A stretch of DNA of 64,000 nt from Quadrisphaera sp. INWT6 (lineage in GTDB: Bacteria > Actinomycetota > Actinomycetes > Actinomycetales > Quadrisphaeraceae): contig NZ_VUOH01000002.1 in assembly GCF_015390235.1 (NCBI RefSeq), forward strand, positions 186,001-250,000, read 5' to 3'. Positions 49,126 to 57,741 of the stretch are shown piece after piece (position 1 is the first letter of the stretch; every line of letters begins with the position of its first letter). The notes beneath the pieces are model-generated. The model worked only from the letters and a program-made list of their open reading frames with translations, did no database searches and was not told the DNA's origin. The translations under genes and the position numbers were made by a program.

Positions 49126-51743
49126 GCGAGAGGGTCCTGGAGGTCCCCGACCTGAGCCTCGTCGTCCTCGTCGGCGCCAGCGGCTCCGGCAAGTCGACGT
49201 TCGCGGCGCAGCACTTCGGGCCGTTCGAGGTGGTCTCCTCCGACCACTGCCGCGGGCTCGTCGCCGACGACGTCAACGACCAGGCCGCCACGTCCGACGC
49301 GTTCGACGTGCTCCACCACATCGCGGGGGTCCGCCTGCGCCGCGGCAACCTCACCGTGGTCGACGCCACCAACGTCCAGTCCGACGCGCGACGCCAGCTC
49401 GTGGCACTGGCCCGCGAGCACGACGTGCTGCCGGTGGCCGTCGTGCTCGACCTGCCCGAGCGGGTCTGCCTGGAGCGCAACGCCGCCCGGCCCGACCGCG
49501 ACTTCGGCGCGCACGTGGTCAAGCGCCACCGAGACGCGCTGCGCCGGTCGCTGCGGTCGCTGCGCCGCGAGGGGTTCCGCACGGTGCACGTGCTGAGCTC
49601 GGTGGAGGAAATGGCGGCGGCGCGGGTCGTGCGCACCCCGCTGCGCTCCGACCTCCGCGGCGATCACGGGCCCTTCGACGTCATCGGTGACGTGCACGGC
49701 TGCCGCTCCGAGCTGGAGACCCTGCTCGGCGAGCTCGGCTACGCCGTCACGCGCGACGAGCGCGGCCGCCCGGTGGACGCGGCGCACCCCGAGGGCCGCC
49801 GCGCGGTGTTCCTGGGCGACCTCGTCGACAGGGGCCCGGACACCCCCGGCGTCCTGCGCCTGGCGATGGGCATGGTCGAGGCCGGGCACGCGCTCGCCGT
49901 CCCCGGCAACCACGAGGCCAAGCTGGTGCGCGCCCTCGACGGCCGCGACGTCTCCGTCACCCACGGCCTGGAGACCACGCTCGCCCAGATCGCCGCCATC
50001 GAGGACGACGACGAGCGCCGCGCCTTCCGCGAGCGCGTCCGCGCGTTCGCGGACGGGCTGGTGAGCCACCTGGTGCTGGACGGAGGGAAGCTCGTCGTGG
50101 CGCACGCGGGGCTGAGAGAGAGCTACCACAACCGGGCGTCGGGGAGGGTGCGCAGCTTCGCGCTGTACGGCGACACGACGGGCGAGTCCGACGAGTTCGG
50201 GCTGCCGGTGAGGCTCGACTGGGCGCGCGACTACCGCGGCAGCGCGACGGTGCTCTACGGGCACGTGCCGACGCCGGAGCTGGAGTGGGTGAACGGGACG
50301 CTGTGCCTGGACACGGGCGTGGTGTTCGGGGGGAGGCTGTCGGCGCTGCGGTGGCCGGAGCGCGAGACCGTGCAGGTGCCGGCCGAGGCCGTGCACTACG
50401 AGCCGGTGCGCCCCCTGGTGGCCGAGCAGCCCGTGAGGGACGACGACGACCTCGCCCTCACCGACGTCGTCTCGGTGGACGGCCAGGGCCGCGGCGTCGA
50501 GACGCGCCTGGCGGGGCGGGTCGCCGTCGCGGCCGAGCAGGCGGCGGGGGCGCTGGAGGTGATGAGCCGGTTCGCGGTGGACCCGCACCTGCTCTGGTAC
50601 CTCCCGGCGACGATGGCTCCGGCCGGTGGCTGGGCGGAGGCGCCCGACCTGCTGGAGCACCCGCAGGGGGCGTTCGAGGCGTACCGGAAGGTGGGCGTCA
50701 CGGACCTGCTGTGCGAGGAGAAGCACATGGGCTCGCGCGCGGTGGTGCTCGTGGCGCGCTCGCGCGAGGGGTTGCGGCCGTGGTCGAGCGCGGGCGGGGT
50801 GGTGCACACGCGGACCGGCCGGTCGTTCTTCGGCGAGGAGCTGACGGTCGCGCTGCTCGACGGCGTGCGCGCCGCGGCGGAGCGGGCGGGGCTCTGGGAC
50901 GAGCTCTGCGGCAGCCCGTCGTCTGCCGCTCGAGAGGAGCAGTGGCTGCTGCTCGACGCCGAGCTGCTCCCCTGGTCGGCCAAGGCCGAGGAGCTCCTGC
51001 GGGGCCAGTACGCCGCGGTCGGCGCGGCAGCGCGGGCGGCGCTCCCCGCGGCCGTCGTCGTCCTGGAGCAGGCGGCGGCGCGGGGGCAGGACGTCGGGGC
51101 GCTGCTGGAGCGCACCCGCCGGCGCGAGGTCGACGCGGCGGCCTTCACCGAGGCCTACCGCCGGTACGTGTGGCCCACGGGAGTCGGCGAGGGCCGGCTC
51201 GACGGCGTGCGGCTGGCCCCGTTCCAGGTGCTCGCCGCCGGCACGGGCGGGGGCGCTGGCACCTTCGGCGACCGCGACCACGGGTGGCACCTCGCGGTGG
51301 CCGACCGGCTGGTCGAGGCCGACCCCCAGCTGTTCCGCACCACCAGGCGCCTCCGGGTGGACGCGGCCGACGCGGCGTCGTGCGGGGCCGGCACCACCTG
51401 GTGGACCGAGCTGACCGGCGCTGCTGGTCAGTGGGGTGAGGGGATGGTGGTGAAGCCCTTCGCCGGCGCGGCCCTGCGCGGGCCGAAGGGCGTGGTGCAG
51501 CCGGGGATGAAGGTCCGCGGCGCGGAGTACCTGCGCCTCGTCTACGGGCCCGGGTACACCCGCGACCTGGAGCGGCTGAAGCAGCGCCAGCTCGGGCGCA
51601 AGCGGAGCCTCGCGCTGCGCGAGCACGCGCTCGGGGTGGAGTCGCTGGCGCGCCTGGCCGACGGCGAGCCGCTGTGGCGGGTCCACGAGGCGGTGTTCGC
51701 GGTGCTCGCCCTGGAGTCGGAGCCCGTCGACCCCCGCCTCTGA
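49122..51743 (+). CDS. pnkp: polynucleotide kinase-phosphatase-ligase Pnkp
   Basis: An 873-residue three-domain RNA-repair enzyme. The 5'-kinase P-loop GASGSGKST is at residues 18-26; the binuclear metallophosphatase has DVHGC (about 190), GDLVDRG (232) and GNHE (262); the ligase-like adenylyltransferase has EEKHMGSR with the AMP-accepting Lys at about 534. It heals 2',3'-cyclic phosphate and 5'-OH ends and, with Hen1, seals them. The C-terminal region (GMKVRGAEYLRLVYGP) matches the Pnkp ligase module lid. Translation is coupled to hen1. The 42-bp repeat array begins 17 bp after its stop. Confidence 0.95.
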   Translation: MSERVLEVPDLSLVVLVGASGSGKSTFAAQHFGPFEVVSSDHCRGLVADDVNDQAATSDAFDVLHHIAGVRLRRGNLTVVDATNVQSDARRQLVALAREHDVLPVAVVLDLPERVCLERNAARPDRDFGAHVVKRHRDALRRSLRSLRREGFRTVHVLSSVEEMAAARVVRTPLRSDLRGDHGPFDVIGDVHGCRSELETLLGELGYAVTRDERGRPVDAAHPEGRRAVFLGDLVDRGPDTPGVLRLAMGMVEAGHALAVPGNHEAKLVRALDGRDVSVTHGLETTLAQIAAIEDDDERRAFRERVRAFADGLVSHLVLDGGKLVVAHAGLRESYHNRASGRVRSFALYGDTTGESDEFGLPVRLDWARDYRGSATVLYGHVPTPELEWVNGTLCLDTGVVFGGRLSALRWPERETVQVPAEAVHYEPVRPLVAEQPVRDDDDLALTDVVSVDGQGRGVETRLAGRVAVAAEQAAGALEVMSRFAVDPHLLWYLPATMAPAGGWAEAPDLLEHPQGAFEAYRKVGVTDLLCEEKHMGSRAVVLVARSREGLRPWSSAGGVVHTRTGRSFFGEELTVALLDGVRAAAERAGLWDELCGSPSSAAREEQWLLLDAELLPWSAKAEELLRGQYAAVGAAARAALPAAVVVLEQAAARGQDVGALLERTRRREVDAAAFTEAYRRYVWPTGVGEGRLDGVRLAPFQVLAAGTGGGAGTFGDRDHGWHLAVADRLVEADPQLFRTTRRLRVDAADAASCGAGTTWWTELTGAAGQWGEGMVVKPFAGAALRGPKGVVQPGMKVRGAEYLRLVYGPGYTRDLERLKQRQLGRKRSLALREHALGVESLARLADGEPLWRVHEAVFAVLALESEPVDPRL

Positions 51744-51759
51744 CGCCCCCCTCCCCCCT

Positions 51760-51995
51760 CGCAGCCGAGCGCCCCGTTGCGGTTCCCCCACCCCCCAGAA
51801 CCGCAGCCGAGCGCCTCATTGCGGTTCCCCCACCCCCCAGAACCGCAGCCGAGCGCCCCGTTGCGGTTCCCCCACCCCCCAGAACCGCAGCCGAGCGCCC
51901 CGTTGCGGTTCCCCCACCCCCCAGAACCGCAGCCGAGCGCCTCATTGCGGTTCCCCCACCCCCCAGAACCGCAGCCGAGCGCCTCGCTGCGGTTC
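51760..51995. repeat. tandem array with 42-bp period, five full units plus a partial sixth (array 2)
   Basis: Units start at 51760, 51802, 51844, 51886, 51928 and 51970. Each reads CGCAGCCGAGCGCC(C/T)C(G/A)TTG... followed by CGGTTCCCCCACCCCCCAGA and AC. GAACCGCA at each unit junction pairs with TGCGGTTC in the next unit, giving serial hairpins; the last has a perfect 10-bp stem (51965-51974 with 51986-51995). Because 42 is divisible by three, several frames run through without a stop, but the predicted peptides are pure low complexity. It shares period, core and orientation with array 1. Confidence 0.95.
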
Positions 51996-52060
51996 TGAGG
52001 GGTGCGGTTGGCCCACCACCCCGCCAAGCCGTTGACTGGGTCGAGGAGGTGGTCGGCACC
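51996..52060. other. short leader between array 2 and the HEAT gene
   Basis: Together with the array this makes a 317-bp interval (51744-52060) without a gene. No further inverted repeat is evident; the promoter of the HEAT gene must be here, or within the array. Confidence 0.4.
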
Positions 52061-52771
52061 ATGACGACGGACAGCACGGACGGCGCGGGGAGCCGCGGGG
52101 CGGTGGCCGCGCTCGAGTCTCCCCAGGTGGAGGTCAGGCTGCGGGCCGCCATGGCCCTCGGGACCTGGCCGGCCGAGGAGCACCTCGACGGCATCGTGCG
52201 GCGGTGCGCCGTGGAGCCCGACCCCTACGTCCGCGAGACGCTGTCCTGGGCGCTGACCCGCCTGCCGCCCGCGCTCGTCCTGGCCAGGGTGCGGCCGGAG
52301 CTGGACCGCCCGGTCGCGCAGGCGCGCGCCCAGGCGCTGCACGTGCTGTCGAAGGTCGGCGACCGGGTCGCGCGGCCCTGGGTGACGCCGGAGCTGATCG
52401 CCGACCCCGACGACGCCGTCGCCCGGACCGCCTGGCGCACCGCCGTCGCCCTGACCCCGCTCCCCGACGACGACGCCGGCGGCACCCCGCTCGACGCCGA
52501 GGCGGAGGCCGAGCGCACCGAGCTCGCGGAGCTGCTCGGCCAGCAGCTGGGCCGCGGCGACCGCGACGTCCGCCGGGCCCTCAGCCGCTCCCTGGTGCAG
52601 CTGGGCCCTGCCGCCACCGCCGTCCTCAAGCGCGCGACGAGCTCGCCCCGGCCCGAGGTCGCCGAGCACGCGAGGACGTCGCTGCTGATGGCGCACGACC
52701 CGGCGGCGGCCTTCGCCTTCGACGTCCAGGCCGCTGCGCGCTCCGCCACCCAGGCCGACGACGGCTCCTGA
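52061..52771 (+). CDS. HEAT-repeat protein
   Basis: A 236-residue all-helical repeat protein: ALESPQVEVRLRAAMALGTW, AVEPDPYVRETLSWALTRLP, VAQARAQALHVLSKVGDRVA, ADPDDAVARTAWRTAVALTP, RDVRRALSRSLVQLGPAATAVL are successive HEAT units. ATG 52061 was chosen; the upstream open frame runs through the repeat array and is not believed. The start context lacks a strong ribosome site. It could be a scaffold or DNA-damage-type HEAT protein; the repair genes upstream make a link tempting but unproven. Confidence 0.7.
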   Translation: MTTDSTDGAGSRGAVAALESPQVEVRLRAAMALGTWPAEEHLDGIVRRCAVEPDPYVRETLSWALTRLPPALVLARVRPELDRPVAQARAQALHVLSKVGDRVARPWVTPELIADPDDAVARTAWRTAVALTPLPDDDAGGTPLDAEAEAERTELAELLGQQLGRGDRDVRRALSRSLVQLGPAATAVLKRATSSPRPEVAEHARTSLLMAHDPAAAFAFDVQAAARSATQADDGS

Positions 52772-52897
52772 CCCTGGCGCCGCGCCGCGCCATGCCCACC
52801 CCTCGACGATCATGCAGCTCCGCGCCACCGGACATCCTCACCCGGGCGATGTGGCGCGGAACCGCATGGTCGTCGCCGAGGTCGAGGGCGGCGTCCT

Positions 52898-52956
52898 GCG
52901 ACGGCGGAGTCCAGGGCCAAGAGCCACCCGTTCCTGACCCCGGACTCCGCCGTCGC
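52898..52956. repeat. hairpin with GGCGGAGTCC core
   Basis: GCGACGGCGGAGTCC (52898-52912) and GGACTCCGCCGTCGC (52942-52956) form a perfect 15-bp stem with a 29-base loop. The core matches the hairpin at 23748-23810. Located between the HEAT gene and the following kinase-fold gene, same strand. Confidence 0.85.
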
Positions 52957-52987
52957 GGTGATCGGCTCGCTGCGCCAGGGTGGCGCC

Positions 52988-54040
52988 GTGGCTGACGGAC
53001 TCGTCGACGGCATCCAGCGGGCCACCTTCGGCGCCGTCCCCACGAGCACCGTCGACGACTGGCTGCACCGCCACGTCCGCGAGCGCCTGGGCGCGGACGT
53101 CGAGGAGGTGGTGCTGAGGTCGGGTCGCGTGAACGCGGTCTTCGGCCTGCTGCTGGCCGGTGGGGAGCGCGTCGTCGTCAAGGTCCAGCGCGGCCAGCTC
53201 GACGAGGGGCGCACCGCCACCCTCGCCGCCGCCGTGGCGGCCCAGCGGCTGCTCGCAGACGCCGGCTACCCGTGCCCGTCGCCGCTCGACGGTCCCGCGA
53301 CCACCGGCGGTCTGACCGCGACGGTCGACACCTGGCTCGACGACGGCGTGCCCGGTGACGCCCACGAGCCGGCGACCCGTCGGGCGGTCGCCCGCAGCCT
53401 CGCGGAGCACGTGGAGCTGCTGCGCGCCCTGCCCGCCGGGACCCGCGAGGCGCTGCGCCACCCGCCGGCCTGGGCCGTCTACCAGCGCGGGCCGTGGCCG
53501 GTCCCGCACGACCCGGTCTTCGACTTCTCCACCACGGCGCCGGAGCACGCGTGGATCGACGAGGTGGCCGCCCGCGCCGCCGTCGTCCTGACCCGCCCCG
53601 GAGCGCGGGACCACGAGCGGGTGGTCGGCCACAGCGACTGGTACTGCGGCAACCTGCGGTTCTCCCCCTCCTCCGGGGAGCGGGCCGATGACGGCGACGT
53701 GCGGGTGGCCAGCAGCTGGGACTGGGACAGCGTCGTGGTGGAGAGCGAGCCCGTCATCGCCGGCATGGCGGCAGCGTCGTTCACCGACAGCAGCACCAGC
53801 GGTGCGCAGGCGCCGACGCCGGAGGAGGCCGCGGCGTTCCTGGCCGAGGTCGACGCCGCCCGAGACCGCTCGTCCACGCGCGACGAGCAGCGCACCGCTG
53901 CCGCGATGGTCACCTGGACGCTCGCGTACAACGCCCGCTGCCTGGTCGACGTCGCCGCGATGGGCTTCCCGCTGCCGCAGGGGTCGACGTCGGAGGCCCT
54001 CGCCGAGCACGGCGACGCCTACCTGCACCTGCGCTGGTGA
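52988..54040 (+). CDS. aminoglycoside-phosphotransferase-fold kinase
   Basis: A 350-residue protein of the APH/choline-kinase fold. VVVKVQRG holds the ATP-binding Lys (about residue 60), GHSDWYCGNLRF is the catalytic HxDxxxxN loop (about 217-228), and ASSWDWDSVV carries the metal-binding Asp. It phosphorylates a small hydroxylated compound; sequence alone does not indicate antibiotic resistance. GTG 52988 is preferred because the upstream GTG at 52958 overlaps the hairpin repeat. Confidence 0.75.
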   Translation: MADGLVDGIQRATFGAVPTSTVDDWLHRHVRERLGADVEEVVLRSGRVNAVFGLLLAGGERVVVKVQRGQLDEGRTATLAAAVAAQRLLADAGYPCPSPLDGPATTGGLTATVDTWLDDGVPGDAHEPATRRAVARSLAEHVELLRALPAGTREALRHPPAWAVYQRGPWPVPHDPVFDFSTTAPEHAWIDEVAARAAVVLTRPGARDHERVVGHSDWYCGNLRFSPSSGERADDGDVRVASSWDWDSVVVESEPVIAGMAAASFTDSSTSGAQAPTPEEAAAFLAEVDAARDRSSTRDEQRTAAAMVTWTLAYNARCLVDVAAMGFPLPQGSTSEALAEHGDAYLHLRW

Positions 54041-54070
54041 CGCCCCCGCCCGCGAGCGCGCGGAGGGACG

Positions 54071-54835
54071 TCAGCGCGTGCGCAGGGGCAGCCAGGCGAG
54101 GACGTCCCGGATGGTGCGGTCCCAGTAGCCCCACTCGTGGTCGCCGGGGTCGAAGCCGTCGGTGACGTCGAACCCGCGCTCGCGGGCGGCCGCGGAGAAG
54201 CGGCGGTTGGACCCGACGAGCGCGTCCTCCGTGCCGCACCGCACGTAGAGCGCCGGCGCCGAGGCCGGGTCGACCCGGTCGAGCAGCGCGAACAGGTCTG
54301 CCGAGGTGCCCGCGGCGGGTGCGTCGAGCACGTGGGCGAACACCCCGAAGGCGTCGTCGGCCTGCAGCTCGGCGATGTCGAGCGCCCCCGACAGGCTCGC
54401 CGCCGCGGCGAACCGCTCCGGCTGGCGCAGCCCCGACAGCAGGGCCCCGTACCCGCCCATCGAGAGCCCGGCGACGAAGGTGTCCTCACGGGCCGTCGAG
54501 ACGCGGAAGAAGCGCTGGACGACGGCGGGCAGCTCCTCCGACACGAACTCCCAGTACGCCCCCGAGTGCGTGCCGTCGAGGTAGAAGCTGCGCGCCACCT
54601 GCGGCATGACGACGGCGAGGCCCAGCTCGGCGGCGTACCTCTCGACGGAGGTGCGGCGCGTCCAGGTGGTGCAGTCGTCGGAGAGGCCGTGCAGCAGGTA
54701 GAGCACCGGCGGCGGCTCGTCACCCGTCGCGCTCGCCATGCCGATCTGCGACGCGGCGGGCTGGGGCAGCACGACCTGCATCGACGTGGACAGCCCGAGG
54801 GCGTCGGAGAAGAAGTCGCAGCGGGCCAGAGCCAT
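54071..54835 (-). CDS. esterase-D-like hydrolase (S-formylglutathione-hydrolase family)
   Basis: A 254-residue alpha/beta hydrolase. VLYLLHGLSDDCTTWTRRTSVERYA (oxyanion region), GLSMGGYGALL (nucleophile, about residues 136-146), the acid in CGTEDALVGSN and the base in PGDHEWGYWD fit the esterase D/FrmB family. Members hydrolyse S-formyl thiols or act as mycolyl/acyl esterases; there is no signal peptide, favouring a cytosolic role. ATG at 54835. Confidence 0.82.
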   Translation of the reverse strand: MALARCDFFSDALGLSTSMQVVLPQPAASQIGMASATGDEPPPVLYLLHGLSDDCTTWTRRTSVERYAAELGLAVVMPQVARSFYLDGTHSGAYWEFVSEELPAVVQRFFRVSTAREDTFVAGLSMGGYGALLSGLRQPERFAAAASLSGALDIAELQADDAFGVFAHVLDAPAAGTSADLFALLDRVDPASAPALYVRCGTEDALVGSNRRFSAAARERGFDVTDGFDPGDHEWGYWDRTIRDVLAWLPLRTR

Positions 54836-54918
54836 CGTCGGGCACCTCTCGTCGGTCGAGCACTGACCGCCCCAGCAGACCAGGGCTCGTCCGGCGCCGC
54901 GAGGTCTAGCGTGCCGGG

Positions 54919-55848
54919 ATGGTCCTGACCGTGCCGAGCAACCTGGCCCACGGCACCGCGCGCAGCGGTGACCCGGCCCGGGTCGCGTGGCTGGACGCGC
55001 TGCCCGGCGTCGTCGCCGAGCTCGCCGAGCGGTGGGGGCTGCGGCTCGGTGACCCGTTCGAGCCCGGGGGCACCTGCTCGTGGGTGGCGCCGGCGCACGA
55101 CGCGGCGGGTCGCGACGCGGTGCTCAAGGTCGCGTGGCGGCACTGGGAGGCCCGCGACGAGGCGGCGGGCATGGCCGCGTGGGCGGGCGCGGGCGCCGCG
55201 GAGGTCTTCGCCGTCGACGACCGGCCCCCTTCGCCCTCCGGAGGAGGCGGGGGTGGCGACGGCGGGACGACGGCGCTGCTCCTGGAGCGCTGCCGCCCGG
55301 GGACCCCGCTCACGGAGCTGCCGGTCGCCGAGCAGCACGGCGTCATCGGGGCGCTGCTGCGCCAGCTGCACGCGGTGCCGCTCGCGGACGGTCACGTGTT
55401 CCGGTCGCTGACGAGCCTGTGCGACGCGTGGGGCGCGTCAGCGGAGCGCGGTCACGCCGAGCACCCGGAGGCGCTCGACGCGGGGTTGGTGCGCGAGGGC
55501 CTGCGCCTGTGGCACGACCTCCCCCGCGACGCCGGCCGCCGGGACCTGCTGGTCACGGACCTGCACGCGGCCAACGTCCTGTCGGCCGAGCGCGAGCCCT
55601 GGCTGCTCGTGGACCCGAAGCCGCACGTGGGCGACCCCCACTACGACGTCGTCCAGCACCTGCTCAACTGCGAGGTCGAGCTGCACGCCGACCCGGCCGG
55701 GCTGGCCCGGAGGGTCGCCGGGGAGGCGGACCTCGACGGCGACCGCGTGGTGCGGTGGCTGTTCGCGCGGTGCGTGCAGGAGTGCTGGGAGTGGGCCGCC
55801 CTGCGGCCCGTGGCGCGGCGGCTGGCCGCAGACGCAGCGGTGCGCTGA
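54919..55848 (+). CDS. APH(6)/streptomycin-kinase-like phosphotransferase
   Basis: A 309-residue kinase-fold protein resembling APH(6) streptomycin kinases: LGDPFEPGGTCSWVAPAH, AVLKVAWRH (ATP Lys), LLLERCRPGTPL, LLVTDLHAANVLSA (catalytic DLHxxN in place of HxDxxxxN, about residues 213-221) and LLVDPKPHVGDPHYDVVQHLL. A Gly-rich insertion (about 110-117) lies between domains. In soil actinobacteria such genes may confer resistance or act on unrelated metabolites; the substrate is not known. ATG at 54919; convergent with the next gene with 3 bp between. Confidence 0.78.
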   Translation: MVLTVPSNLAHGTARSGDPARVAWLDALPGVVAELAERWGLRLGDPFEPGGTCSWVAPAHDAAGRDAVLKVAWRHWEARDEAAGMAAWAGAGAAEVFAVDDRPPSPSGGGGGGDGGTTALLLERCRPGTPLTELPVAEQHGVIGALLRQLHAVPLADGHVFRSLTSLCDAWGASAERGHAEHPEALDAGLVREGLRLWHDLPRDAGRRDLLVTDLHAANVLSAEREPWLLVDPKPHVGDPHYDVVQHLLNCEVELHADPAGLARRVAGEADLDGDRVVRWLFARCVQECWEWAALRPVARRLAADAAVR

Positions 55849-55851
55849 GCG

Positions 55852-56196
55852 TCAGGCGGAGCGGCGCGAGCGCAGCAGCGCGCCCTCGGCCTCGGCGACC
55901 AGGTCGACGTCGTCGAGCGCGAGGGAGAAGTCGAGGACGTCGTCCCAGCTGATGGTGGACCCCGCGCGCTCCTCGAGCGCCTCGGCGGGCACGTCCCACG
56001 GCTCGGCCGTGACGCCGCCGGTGCTGAGCAGGCGGACGACCTCGTCGGTCGCGTGGCGGCGCACCTCGTCGGTGCAGGTGGGGCAGTGGAACGCGTAGAA
56101 GCTCCACGCCGAGACCGAGCAGACGACCAGCCGCACCTGGGGAGACGCCAGCTCGACGTCGCCGCAGCCCGGGCAGGTGGCCTTGATGGTGGTCAT
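55852..56196 (-). CDS. zinc-ribbon-like protein of unknown function
   Basis: A 114-residue protein. Two CxxC pairs at the N-terminus (CPGCG at about residue 8 and FHCPTC at about 37) form a probable zinc ribbon; the remainder is an acidic helix-rich tail (DVLDFSLALDDVDLVAEAEGALL). This pattern is common in a small actinobacterial hypothetical family. ATG at 56196 with GGACCCACCCC upstream on its strand. Confidence 0.65.
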   Translation of the reverse strand: MTTIKATCPGCGDVELASPQVRLVVCSVSAWSFYAFHCPTCTDEVRRHATDEVVRLLSTGGVTAEPWDVPAEALEERAGSTISWDDVLDFSLALDDVDLVAEAEGALLRSRRSA

Positions 56197-56370
56197 GCGG
56201 GGTGGGTCCTTCCGGTCGTGGTGCTGCCCCGTCTCCGACGGGGCCGACACACCTCCATCGGCCCGACCCCACGGGGAGTTGAGTGCTCCTCCGCTCCAGC
56301 GCCAGACCCCTCGCGTCTCCCCTTCGGCCAACACCGCCCGCGACGCCGGGCGGCCGACGACCATGGACCC

Positions 56371-57741
56371 GTGCCCGCCGACCTCCACGAGCACGTCGGC
56401 CACGGCCACGTGCGCCCCGACGGCACCCGCCCCGGTGACGACGTCCGGGTGACGGCGACCGCGCGGCGCCTGGTGGTGGCGCTCGCCGTCGCCTGCGCCG
56501 TCGCGTCCGTGCTCGGCGTCGCGCTGCTGTGGCCGCCCGCGGGCACCCTCGCGGCGCTGCGCGAGCAGGTGAGCGCCGCCGGCCCGGTGACGACGACGGT
56601 GGCGGGCGAGGTCCTCTCGACCGCGCAGGCGACCTGCCCGGGCACCTCGTCGGACCGGCTGCCCGACGGGACGATCCCCGACTCCGCCAGCTGCCCCACG
56701 GCCGACGTGCGCGTGCTGGAGGGCGACGCCGCCGGCCAGGTGGTGCAGGTCCAGGTGCCGGCCGACGTGGTGCGGGGCGGCATGGGCGCCGGTGACCGCG
56801 TGGACCTGTCGTACTTCCCGCCCACCGAGGGCTACGAGGCCAGCTGGACCTGGGTCGACTTCTCGCGCACCCGCCCGCTGGCGGTCGTGGTCGGGGTGTT
56901 CGTGCTGCTCACCGTGGTGGTGGCGCGCCGGCGCGGGCTGGCAGCCCTGGTGGGGATGGCGCTGGCGGGGGCGGTGCTGGGCCTGTTCATGATCCCGGCG
57001 CTCCTGGCCGGGGAGTCCGCGGTGCTGGTCTCGGTGACCGGGTGCAGCGCCATCATGGGCGTCGTCCTGTACCTGACGCACGGGTTCAGCCTGCGCACCG
57101 CCGCGGCGCACCTGGGCACGGTCAGCGGGCTGGTGCTGGTGGGCCTGGCCGCGCACGTCGCCGTGGGCGCGACCCACCTGCAGGGCCTGTCCGACGAGGA
57201 CTCCGGCTACCTCGGCCAGCTCACCTCGATGGGCGTGCTCCAGGGCCTCGTGGTGGCGGGCATGGTGCTCGCGGGCGTCGGCGTCCTGAACGACGTGACC
57301 ATCACGCAGGCCAGCGCCGTGTGGGAGGTGCGCGAGCACGCCCCCGGCGCGGGCTTCCGCACGCTGGTGAGCAGCGGCATGCGGGTGGGTCGCGACCACC
57401 TCGCGTCCACCGTCTACACGGTGGCGTTCGCCTACGCGGGGGCCGCGCTGCCGGTGCTCGTCATCATCGCCGTCACCGACCCGGCCTGGCTCGACGCGCT
57501 GACCAGCAGCAAGATCGCCGAGGAGGTCGTGAGGACGGCGATCGGCGGGGCCTGCGTGGCGCTGTCGGTCCCGGTCACGACGGCGGTCGCGGCAGCCGCC
57601 GTCGCCGGTGCGTCGGTGGCGCCGACGGGTGCGGCGGGGGCTGGGGCGACGCAGCCTGCGGAGGCGACGCCGCCAGCGGCGCTCCCCGGACGGCGAGCAC
57701 AGCGGGAAGCAGAGCGGTCGGGACGGCGAGGGCGTCGCTGA
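56371..57741 (+). CDS. YibE/F-family membrane protein
   Basis: A 456-residue membrane protein. After an N-terminal His-rich leader and a first helix (LVVALAVACAVASVLGVALLW), a soluble beta-rich domain of about 130 residues (VLEGDAAGQVVQVQVP) precedes seven helices; LNDVTITQASAVWEV and the GRDHLASTVYTVAFAYAGAALPVL block are the YibE/F signature. The family is of unknown transport function. The tail (about residues 405-456) is low-complexity Ala/Pro/Arg and overlaps the convergent ferredoxin-like gene by 167 bp. GTG 56371. Confidence 0.8.
   Translation: MPADLHEHVGHGHVRPDGTRPGDDVRVTATARRLVVALAVACAVASVLGVALLWPPAGTLAALREQVSAAGPVTTTVAGEVLSTAQATCPGTSSDRLPDGTIPDSASCPTADVRVLEGDAAGQVVQVQVPADVVRGGMGAGDRVDLSYFPPTEGYEASWTWVDFSRTRPLAVVVGVFVLLTVVVARRRGLAALVGMALAGAVLGLFMIPALLAGESAVLVSVTGCSAIMGVVLYLTHGFSLRTAAAHLGTVSGLVLVGLAAHVAVGATHLQGLSDEDSGYLGQLTSMGVLQGLVVAGMVLAGVGVLNDVTITQASAVWEVREHAPGAGFRTLVSSGMRVGRDHLASTVYTVAFAYAGAALPVLVIIAVTDPAWLDALTSSKIAEEVVRTAIGGACVALSVPVTTAVAAAAVAGASVAPTGAAGAGATQPAEATPPAALPGRRAQREAERSGRRGRR

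Noticed and set aside
51760..51995. CRISPR array
   Set aside because: The 42-bp units are almost identical throughout with no variable spacers, and no cas genes are in the window. It is a tandem repeat, not a CRISPR.
46126..51995. Retron or toxin-antitoxin module around the RNA-repair genes
   Set aside because: No reverse transcriptase, ribonuclease toxin or antitoxin-like gene was found; the 77-residue protein before rtcB has no recognisable toxin or antitoxin motif.
51674..52060. N-terminal repeat extension of the HEAT protein, or a 14-residue-repeat protein
   Set aside because: The frames stay open only because the 42-bp unit lacks stops; the peptides are low complexity on both strands, and a normal ATG start occurs at 52061.
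52988..55848. Antibiotic resistance or biosynthetic gene cluster based on two APH-fold kinases
   Set aside because: The kinases are separated by an unrelated esterase on the other strand and there are no biosynthetic, export or resistance-type neighbours; the fold alone does not define the substrate.
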